Below are positions 18,446 to 24,623 of a stretch of DNA of 40,428 nt, one piece after another; the stretch's first letter is position 1; each line of letters starts with the position of its first letter. The DNA is taken from positions 1 to 40,428 of the IMG/VR virus record IMGVR_UViG_3300010430_000174. One strand, written 5' to 3'. The DNA is from a virus. A program made the translations under genes and the position numbers. The notes below the pieces were generated by a model. It worked only from the letters and a program-made list of their open reading frames with translations. It was not told where the DNA came from and did not search any database.

Positions 18446-18482
18446 GGGTTACTCCGAAGCTCTGACTACAAGGGGTTGTCGA

Positions 18483-18511
18483 ATTATAGACAAGCCCCCG
18501 AAAGCAGTCCA
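18483..18511 (-). promoter_or_regulatory. sigma70-type promoter upstream of the 682-residue virion gene
   Basis: On the minus strand TGGACT (18511-18506) and a perfect TATAAT (18488-18483) are separated by exactly 17 bases. This lies in the largest gap of the window (98 bases) and gives a leader of roughly 30 bases before the GGAG/ATG of the next gene. A host-type RNA polymerase would be expected to use it. Confidence 0.6.
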
Positions 18512-18543
18512 GGCCGTGATTTTGTCTTCACCGGGTGGAGAAG

Positions 18544-19407
18544 CTATTTCTCTCCCCCGTTAGGTTTCGTGCTGATCATTCCGAGCTTCACTAGTCGCCC
18601 TCTGATCTCATCGTCGAATTCGCCGCTCTTGATGGCGGTAGAGATACACGTCCGCGTCTGCGCAGCGAGCTGCTCAGGCGTCTGGTTGTAGCCCTTTTGC
18701 TTGTGGTCTTGTGCACGGCGCCACTGTGTGTAGCCGGCCATCAGAGTGCCCAGGATGCCGGCGATCAAACCGGCCAGTCCCTCTCCGTTGCTCTCCCCCG
18801 TCTCAGGGTTCTTGCCAGTGAACTCGCGGATGGTGCCTTGAACCTCTGTGAGGATCTCTTCCACCTTCGCAATCAGCTTGAGCACTTCCTTGACGACTGT
18901 AGCGAAGTGCTCCTGCCCCTTCTCGACCGCCCCACTGATTGACTCCGACATGTTCAAGATCGGGAGGATCAGCGCGGTGATCTGAGCCAGGGTCTCCTGT
19001 ACGAAGACCCTGAGCTCAGTGAAGACCTGGTCGATGCGTGCCTCTGCTGCCTTGTCACCCTCCTTGATAACTGTCAGAGCTGCAGCTTCGACCTGCGTGA
19101 TGCGTTCCTCAAGCTTGGCCTCGAGAGCAGTGACGTCCTCGTTGAATTCCTCACGCAGCTTGGACACCTCAGTAGAGGTCTCCGTCAACGCCCCTGAGTA
19201 TTCATCTCGGAACTCACCGATTGCCGCTGTCATCTCTTGCTTCGCACTAGTGACAGACTGATCAATCCGGTCGAGAGCTCGACTGGTTGAGGCCTCCGTG
19301 CTTGCAATCACCCGGTCTGCTTCATCCCCTGCTCGGGTGATGGAACCCTGGCAGCTTGTGAAGACTGTCAGGCAACCGATGGCGATGAGAGCGACAGCGA
19401 AACGCAT
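18544..19407 (-). CDS. predicted lipoprotein with long coiled coil and C-terminal membrane helix
   Basis: The protein has 287 residues from an ATG with AGGAA upstream. Residues 1-19 form a lipoprotein-type signal (MRFAVALIAIGCLTVFTSC) with Cys19 as the lipidation candidate; Phe at -3 is less usual. Residues about 25-190 are almost wholly helical and charged, a long coiled coil (for example TEVSKLREEFNEDVTALEAK). A Gly-rich hydrophobic helix follows near residue 210-232 (GLAGLIAGILGTLMAGY), then a basic C-terminus. This could bridge two membranes or the wall, like a spanin, or act in superinfection exclusion. It is third of three consecutive lipoproteins. Function is not established. Confidence 0.65.
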   Translation of the reverse strand: MRFAVALIAIGCLTVFTSCQGSITRAGDEADRVIASTEASTSRALDRIDQSVTSAKQEMTAAIGEFRDEYSGALTETSTEVSKLREEFNEDVTALEAKLEERITQVEAAALTVIKEGDKAAEARIDQVFTELRVFVQETLAQITALILPILNMSESISGAVEKGQEHFATVVKEVLKLIAKVEEILTEVQGTIREFTGKNPETGESNGEGLAGLIAGILGTLMAGYTQWRRAQDHKQKGYNQTPEQLAAQTRTCISTAIKSGEFDDEIRGRLVKLGMISTKPNGGEK

Positions 19408-19409
19408 CG

Positions 19410-19757
19410 TTACTTCCTACGGATAACGGTCTTCCCACCATCGAGAACAACGGGGGCACCTCTGCTATAGCCCAGGGGAATCGCACCGGGTGCGTTCTGG
19501 ACTGTGACAGTTGCTTCAGGCTCGAGGAGGATGTCGAGGTGGGGCTCGGCCGGATACTGCGCAGTCACAGTAGCCTTGCCTTTGATGACGTAGGGCTGGG
19601 TGATAGGTGTCTCGCTGCCGACAGGACCAGACATGGCCTGTACGCCAGCTTCACCGTCCACCCACCCCACAGCCTTGTAGTTCGTTCCGCTGCATGCTGA
19701 AAGGCACACTGAGAGCAGGAGGAGTCCGAGAAGGCCTCCGAGTCGATTGAGTCGCAT
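19410..19757 (-). CDS. predicted small lipoprotein (overlaps previous lipoprotein gene)
   Basis: The protein has 115 residues from an ATG with AAGGA about 9 bases upstream. The signal peptide is strong: MRLNRLGGLLGLLLLSVCLSACSG with lipobox LSAC. The mature domain is beta-rich and contains PYVIKG, resembling PYIIKG near the start of the preceding lipoprotein. Its first 107 bases overlap the end of that gene in another frame, an arrangement reminiscent of overlapping spanin genes. However, both products here have lipoprotein signals, so a classical Rz/Rz1 pair is not supported. It is two bases from the next lipoprotein gene. Role unknown. Confidence 0.65.
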   Translation of the reverse strand: MRLNRLGGLLGLLLLSVCLSACSGTNYKAVGWVDGEAGVQAMSGPVGSETPITQPYVIKGKATVTAQYPAEPHLDILLEPEATVTVQNAPGAIPLGYSRGAPVVLDGGKTVIRRK

Positions 19758-20037
19758 AGGTCTTTTCCTTATATTCTGGGACGAAGATCGGACGAACGGC
19801 GCCCGACCTCAGAGAGATCAGCTTACCTGACAGGAACGTACCGATGATCGGAATAGGCTCGAGGAACGGGAACGCGATCGAAGCCTCGTACCCGTAGAAG
19901 ATCTCCTCTTCCCGGTACCCCTCGATGAAGATGGCCGCGTCTTCCGGCCCCTTGATGATGTACGGCTCCTCGTTGGTCTTCACGCTCGAGCACCCCATGA
20001 GGAGGGAGGCCAGGAGGAGAGCCGACAGGCACCTCAT
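19651..20037 (-). CDS. predicted lipoprotein
   Basis: The protein has 128 residues; its ATG shares a base with the upstream TGA (TGATG), so translation is probably coupled. Signal peptide MRCLSALLLASLLMGCSS has lipobox LMGC. The mature part starts with EEPYIIKGPEDAAIFIEG and a hydrophobic, Pro-rich middle (FPFLEPIPIIGTFLSGK). The last 36 or so residues come from DNA shared with the next lipoprotein gene, and their Arg/Pro/Gln-rich sequence looks like passenger translation. A shorter functional domain with a tolerated tail is likely. It marks the start of a three-lipoprotein run inside an otherwise structural block. Confidence 0.6.
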   Translation of the reverse strand: MRCLSALLLASLLMGCSSVKTNEEPYIIKGPEDAAIFIEGYREEEIFYGYEASIAFPFLEPIPIIGTFLSGKLISLRSGAVRPIFVPEYKEKTYATQSTRRPSRTPPALSVPFSMQRNELQGCGVGGR

Positions 20038-21452
20038 CAGTAGGCCCGGTGAGCGGTGATAGCTCCAGCGGCCTGGAACCGCTCGAGAGCGGAGTTGGCC
20101 ACGTTCGAAGGAACCGCCACGTTGTTGTAGACCAGCTCAGCCCGCCAGAGCCTCTCACGGAAGTACCCTCTGGAGGGCTCCAGGGGGTCTCTACGGCTCT
20201 TGACTCCGACCTCGGGCATCTCGGTCAGATAGTACCAGACCTGGTTCTTGAGCTGCGCACAGTCCTCCTGGAGCCTCGTGAGGCCGAAGGGCCTGACGGC
20301 CCCGGATGTGGCCGAGTACTGGATCTTGAGGTCACCCAGGGTCTTGGAGGTACCCGAGAGGAGGGCGCTCTGCATCTTGAGGTCCTCCCAGATGCTGAGG
20401 GAGGTCTCACAGCGGACCAGCTTCTTGTAGTAGATGCTGGCCTCGACGATGTCGATACGCCAGTTGAACTGCTGGATCAGGTCCATGGAGTTCTGCCAGA
20501 TCCGGAGTCCGATGAAGCTGTCGGGGACGTCCTTCGTGGCTACGGATCCGACCTCGTGCCTGGCAGCTCTGACGCTGACCCAATCAGGCCAGGGCTCAGA
20601 GCAGGCGAACCAGACAAAGTCATCACCCAGGAACCCGCCATCAGAGTCGGCGAGCTCTTCGCCGAGGATGACAGTCACACAGGTGTTCTTAGGGAGGCTT
20701 CCCGTGTAGTCATAGAACAGATAGTTCCCAGACGTCGACCATGCTCCGCTGGACGGAAAGTCGAACAGAGTAGGATCCAGAAACCCCGCCGCTCCGCCAG
20801 TGTAGTCCTCCGTCTGAAACTTGAAGTAGTGCTCCAGGTCTCCGCCTAGACCCAAGTCCGATTCTGCGGCGAGGAGTTCACCCTCGTCGTAGAAAGCTTC
20901 GAACTCGATCTCGACGTTTGCTGCAACACTCGTCCCGTCTAGGTCCTTGTTGAACCGGAACTGGAACTGTCCTTGATCTACCGGGAAGCCAAAAGCGTTA
21001 TGTCTCGGCTTCGTGCTGATGATCGAGAGAGGGGTCGCACCGCCAATGACGGTCGTGACCTCACCGGGGAGATTCAAGTCCCCTGTGATCTCTTCGATGC
21101 TGGTCTCTGTCTGAGTACCTGTTGAGAAGGTGATCTGGATAGAGACCGCAAGAGGCAAGCCACCACTCTCGATCGAGGTGGTGGTCACGTCGGCTCCAAG
21201 GACGACGACCTTGTAGGTCGACTCCGGGATCATCAACGTGACTGGGGTGACGCGAACGATGCGCCCTGCTGGATCCAGGGCGACAACCGTATCGATCACC
21301 TCGTTTATCTCCTCGCTCCGGAGTAGAACCGTCTGCGAGGAAACCGAGTCTGTGTCTAGCACCTGATCGAAGGTCAGCGTAACGACCTGGTTCAGGGCTA
21401 CGTCAACTGCCGCATTCGCGGGGTCACTGATCTGCAGCAGCGGGGCGGGCAT
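20037..21452 (-). CDS. neck/adaptor candidate with N-terminal Ig-like domain(s)
   Basis: The protein has 471 residues from an ATG (TAATG overlap) with AGGAG 8 bases upstream. Residues about 5-110 match the bacterial Ig-like pattern of the Big_5/SbsA type: ISDPANAAVDVALNQVVTLT, FDQVLDTDSVS, IVRVTP. A second such domain is likely near residues 145-240 (ISTKPRHNAFGFPVDQGQF, FNKDLDG). The last 180 residues are helical (WRIDIVEASIYYKKLVRCE, SGTSKTLGDLKIQYS), resembling helical head-tail adaptor proteins in style. The combination suggests a connector that also displays Ig-like domains on the outside. Position two genes after the capsid gene fits. The exact role is inferred. Confidence 0.6.
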   Translation of the reverse strand: MPAPLLQISDPANAAVDVALNQVVTLTFDQVLDTDSVSSQTVLLRSEEINEVIDTVVALDPAGRIVRVTPVTLMIPESTYKVVVLGADVTTTSIESGGLPLAVSIQITFSTGTQTETSIEEITGDLNLPGEVTTVIGGATPLSIISTKPRHNAFGFPVDQGQFQFRFNKDLDGTSVAANVEIEFEAFYDEGELLAAESDLGLGGDLEHYFKFQTEDYTGGAAGFLDPTLFDFPSSGAWSTSGNYLFYDYTGSLPKNTCVTVILGEELADSDGGFLGDDFVWFACSEPWPDWVSVRAARHEVGSVATKDVPDSFIGLRIWQNSMDLIQQFNWRIDIVEASIYYKKLVRCETSLSIWEDLKMQSALLSGTSKTLGDLKIQYSATSGAVRPFGLTRLQEDCAQLKNQVWYYLTEMPEVGVKSRRDPLEPSRGYFRERLWRAELVYNNVAVPSNVANSALERFQAAGAITAHRAY

Positions 21453-22063
21453 TAGAAGAGCTCCTCGAGCTCCTTCTCACTGACGGTCTCGACCTGAGGA
21501 GCGGCACCAGACTCACGAAGGGCTTCAACGTCCTTCTGGCCTGGCTCCTTCGTGAAGAGAACCTTCTGCTGACCACCTGCCTCATCAGAGATCTCGGTGA
21601 TACCGCCGGTTCTGTCCAGCGCTCTCATGAACCAGTTGATGATGTCATCTCGACACTGGGACTCGGCCTCGTGCTCGACAACCAGTCTCATCAGCTGGCT
21701 AAGAGTTACTCCATCGAGCTTCGGAAGGTATTCCTTCTGGACCTTCACAAAGGTCCCACTCAGCTCTTTCACATCGGTGACTTGGTCAATGAGAGCGAAG
21801 ACTTCTTCGACCTTGACTGTGGGTGCCTTCTCCGGCAGGCCGATAGGCCTCGAGGAAAGCGTGATGAGGCCGTGGTCAAGAGCCCTACGCAGCATTGCAA
21901 GGGACTCAGGGCTGATGTCAGCGGGCACGACTCCTGTCGGACTCTTGGGGCTCAGCATGAACCCAGGGACCCCTAGGACGGGTTGGCGCTGCAGATTGAT
22001 CGAGACGGTAGCACCAGGCTCTACCGTGTCGGCGTCAATCGTAGTGCCGAGGGGACTACTCAT
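21452..22063 (-). CDS. unknown protein next to the capsid gene
   Basis: The protein has 203 residues with a perfect AGGAGG before its ATG, though that site lies inside a small hairpin (see the stem-loop at 22069-22113). The N-terminal 40 residues look unstructured and Pro-rich; residues about 50-150 are helical (PESLAMLRRALDHGLITL, then LSQLMRLVVEHEAESQCRDD). The C-terminus is acidic and ends EKELEELF, a tail often used to bind a partner. It sits between the capsid gene and the neck candidate, so head completion, chaperone or connector roles are possible. I recognise no family. Confidence 0.55.
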   Translation of the reverse strand: MSSPLGTTIDADTVEPGATVSINLQRQPVLGVPGFMLSPKSPTGVVPADISPESLAMLRRALDHGLITLSSRPIGLPEKAPTVKVEEVFALIDQVTDVKELSGTFVKVQKEYLPKLDGVTLSQLMRLVVEHEAESQCRDDIINWFMRALDRTGGITEISDEAGGQQKVLFTKEPGQKDVEALRESGAAPQVETVSEKELEELF

Positions 22064-22068
22064 TTGTT

Positions 22069-22113
22069 CCTCCTAAAAGGAGGGGCCGCGAGGAGGGAGG
22101 TCCCCGCGGCCCC
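22069..22113 (-). terminator. stem-loop / attenuator after the capsid gene, overlapping a sequestered ribosome site
   Basis: In the 77-base gap after the capsid gene, a 9-bp GC stem (ggggccgcg 22082-22090, cgcggcccc 22105-22113) is followed in the transcribed direction by TCCTTTTAGG, a weak intrinsic-terminator shape. A second hairpin (cctcct 22069-22074, aggagg 22078-22083, loop of 3) pairs the AGGAGG ribosome site of the next gene. The two stems share two bases and may compete. Confidence 0.6.
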
Positions 22114-22140
22114 AAAGACCTAACTTTGACTGGTCAGAGA

Positions 22141-23604
22141 CTAGCTCTGCTCAGCGCCCAGCTCAGGCGTCACGCCTGTCGGGAGGGCACCAGTCCCAGC
22201 TTCCCAGGTCATCTTGTCTTCGTAGTCGTAGCTGCGACCCACGATGACGTTCTTGGCCGTCCGGATTGCCTTGCCATCATTCATGATGTTGATGGCGTAG
22301 CGCTCGCGGATCTTGACCTTGACGATGTCCCGCTCGGGATCCGTCCACTGGTCGGTGGTCGGTTCCTCGTTCACCGAGAGGAGACCCAGCTCGTTCGTAT
22401 CGCAGAGGATCAGGTCCGTCGCGCTCGTCGTCCCGTTGAACGGGATGAACGGGCTGACGATGATCCGCAGCGGGTACGGGAACATGCCGGGCACGTCGGT
22501 GTACGTGGTCTGGACCTGCTCGGGGTCGGACACGAAGGTCTGATGGTTCAGACCCTGCGACTGACCCGAACCGGACCATTCCTTGACCGTCGCGACATCG
22601 CCCTTGTACGTCGACCAGATCTGCTTGGGTCCCTGGGAGTAAGCCCAGTTACGCATCACAGGGTCCTGAGCGAAGATCGACCACGCCATGGGGTTGCAGA
22701 GGATCGCGTTCGGGATGAACCCGTCGTTGATCATCGCAGCGTACATGTCGTGGAGATCCTGCAGCGAGAACGTCCCGTTCAACAGACCCGCCTGGTTGCG
22801 CCCGGATGTCCAGGTGCCGGCCAGATCGAAGTTGTCGTAGTGGTTCGAACCCTGACTCAGGATGTGGTCAGCGACCTTCTGTTCCTTCCACCGCTGGAGG
22901 GCTACGCCCGCAGCACGCAGATGCATGGACATCACGTCGAACAGCGAGTAGCGAAGCATCTCTTCCGTGAAACGGACGGAGATACCAGACTTCCCGATGG
23001 TCGCGGTGACCGTGCCTGCGTACTCGAACTGGCCTTCCGGGTAGGGGTCGCCTTCCGCCAGGTCCAAGCTACCGGCAGCGTACGAAGACACTGCGGGAAT
23101 CAAGAGACCCTGAGCGGGGTTGTCGAACCGAACCTTGGTGAGAAGGGGCGTCAGTGTCGAGACGATCTCCTGCGGCTCACGCACCAGAGTGGCGATGACG
23201 CGGGGGATCAGGTAGGGGTTATCCCAGTAGAAGGCGCCATCGCGGAACGCGAAGTCGTCCTTCTCCAGCTTGCCGTCGCGGAACTGCCGCATCCGGCCAC
23301 GGTCGTTGTCGACCAGCTGGTCCCAGGTAACCTTCTTGTTGGGCGAGGCCGGCGAGTAACCGTTACGCTTCCAGCAATCCAGCATGCGCTGGAACCGGAC
23401 ATCGTGGTCACGCGGCTTAGGAGCACGGGCGGCCAGGCCACGGTCTTCGAGCTGACGCTCGACCATGTCCTTTGCTACCTGTTCGACGTAGTCGTCGAAC
23501 TCGCTGCCGATCTGCTTAAAGATCTGGACAGTCTGCGAGCGCTCCGCCTCGTCCGTGATCTTGCCCAGGACGTTGTCCTGGAAATAGTCAGCGAACTTAG
23601 ACAT
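22141..23604 (-). CDS. major capsid protein
   Basis: The protein has 487 residues, with an AGGGA-like site before its ATG. It follows portal, protease-scaffold and decoration-candidate genes, the normal place of the HK97-fold capsid protein. The N-terminal 110 residues are helical and charged (QIGSEFDDYVEQVAKDMVER) and could be a scaffold-like delta region removed in maturation. Then come fold features: an E-loop-like strand region near SYAAGSLDLAEGD and TVTATIGKSGISVRFTEEML, a spine-like helix SLFDVMSMHLRAAGVALQRW, and P-domain strands such as FIPNAILCNPMAW. It forms the icosahedral shell. A GC-rich stem-loop directly after its stop may limit downstream transcription. The call rests on order plus this pattern. 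Confidence 0.8.
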   Translation of the reverse strand: MSKFADYFQDNVLGKITDEAERSQTVQIFKQIGSEFDDYVEQVAKDMVERQLEDRGLAARAPKPRDHDVRFQRMLDCWKRNGYSPASPNKKVTWDQLVDNDRGRMRQFRDGKLEKDDFAFRDGAFYWDNPYLIPRVIATLVREPQEIVSTLTPLLTKVRFDNPAQGLLIPAVSSYAAGSLDLAEGDPYPEGQFEYAGTVTATIGKSGISVRFTEEMLRYSLFDVMSMHLRAAGVALQRWKEQKVADHILSQGSNHYDNFDLAGTWTSGRNQAGLLNGTFSLQDLHDMYAAMINDGFIPNAILCNPMAWSIFAQDPVMRNWAYSQGPKQIWSTYKGDVATVKEWSGSGQSQGLNHQTFVSDPEQVQTTYTDVPGMFPYPLRIIVSPFIPFNGTTSATDLILCDTNELGLLSVNEEPTTDQWTDPERDIVKVKIRERYAINIMNDGKAIRTAKNVIVGRSYDYEDKMTWEAGTGALPTGVTPELGAEQS

Positions 23605-23634
23605 TTGATTCTTTCCCTTTCTTAGAGCGTCGCA

Positions 23635-24594
23635 CTAGACGCCGATCACGCCGATGGAAACGTCGATTTCCCAGTAGTCGCCCGACCCATCGGAGAGAGC
23701 GAACGTCTGAGAAGCCAGAGCACCCTGCGTGGCAGAGCCCTGAAGGCCCAGCCCCGGGACAGTCTGTACGCGAGCCAGCGTGTCGTAGTCCTGATCCGAG
23801 TTGACATTCGTCAGCGTGACATTCGCTGCGAGGTCAGCAGAAAGGACAGTTGCAGCCGTACCGGTTGCGATCCGTCGACGGTCAACGCAGCGGCCCACAA
23901 TGAAGGGGACCATTGCCACGGTGGCACCAGTCGGGTCGAAGCGCTTCCAGCGACCAGGGTAGGAGGTAGCCGGCACTGTCGGGTCGTGATCGCCCGCTGT
24001 GTCGGAAACCTGGACGAGGTCACCAGGCTGGATCAAGACCTCTTCGGCCGTCATGCACGGGATGCGCAGCTGGCGGCCTCTGGTCAGGACGTTGATCTTG
24101 GTCTGGTAACGAAGGTTGCGGAACTGAAGCTGGGTAGCTTCGCACCACACGGGTTCCTGGACCACACCCAGCGGAATGGTCTGAGCCACGGTGACCGTCG
24201 ACGTACCAGCGGCGCTCAGGAGGGAGCTACCGGTTCCATCGGCGTCGTAGATCGAGCCGTAGCGGCCCGAGTTGACGTCGATGCTTGTCGTAACGATCTC
24301 GTAGCCAGCCGCACTCGCGTGGGCAGGGACAAGGATCCCCGGCTTCTCGTCCGTGAAGGCAGAGAGAGCCGAATGGTCGCGGGTGTTCAGAACACCAACG
24401 ATAGTACCGGGGTACATCACGACCGGGATCTGACGAACTTCATCCTCCTTGATACGGGGGAGGAACTTCGCCGGACGAGCCTGGTCGAGGTTCAGAGAGT
24501 GGTCATAGGCGCAGGTACCGATTCTGTTCCAGAACGGGTACCTCTCCGACCGCCCACCAAACGGTGTGAAGAAAGGCGTGCTCGGTTCGGGCAT
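23635..24594 (-). CDS. capsid decoration/stabilising protein candidate
   Basis: The protein has 319 residues from an ATG with GAGGA upstream. It lies immediately before the capsid gene, where many phages encode a decoration protein that trims capsomers. It begins MPEPSTPFFTPFGGRSERYP and is beta-rich and Val/Thr-rich throughout. Segments such as TAEEVLIQPGDLVQVSDTAG and PGRWKRFDPTGATVAMVPFI form short-barrel-like strands, and there are few helices. No signal peptide. The role is inferred from position and composition; I do not recognise a named family. Two Cys and a Cys-Val-Asp-Arg-Arg segment have no obvious metal-site spacing. Confidence 0.6.
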   Translation of the reverse strand: MPEPSTPFFTPFGGRSERYPFWNRIGTCAYDHSLNLDQARPAKFLPRIKEDEVRQIPVVMYPGTIVGVLNTRDHSALSAFTDEKPGILVPAHASAAGYEIVTTSIDVNSGRYGSIYDADGTGSSLLSAAGTSTVTVAQTIPLGVVQEPVWCEATQLQFRNLRYQTKINVLTRGRQLRIPCMTAEEVLIQPGDLVQVSDTAGDHDPTVPATSYPGRWKRFDPTGATVAMVPFIVGRCVDRRRIATGTAATVLSADLAANVTLTNVNSDQDYDTLARVQTVPGLGLQGSATQGALASQTFALSDGSGDYWEIDVSIGVIGV

Positions 24595-24623
24595 TTGTAA
24601 ATCCTCAGTGCGTTAGGGACAGG

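Noticed and set aside
18512-18543. Possible terminator after the coiled-coil lipoprotein gene
   Set aside because: The short inverted segments around CACCCGGTG leave no workable loop, and there is no U-run next to a stable stem.
22126-23625. Open frame of 499 codons on the plus strand, opposite the capsid gene
   Set aside because: It mirrors the capsid gene almost exactly, has no ribosome site, and its sequence (Val/Arg/Asp-rich, no motifs) is what reverse translation of a GC-rich gene produces. All supported genes are on the other strand.
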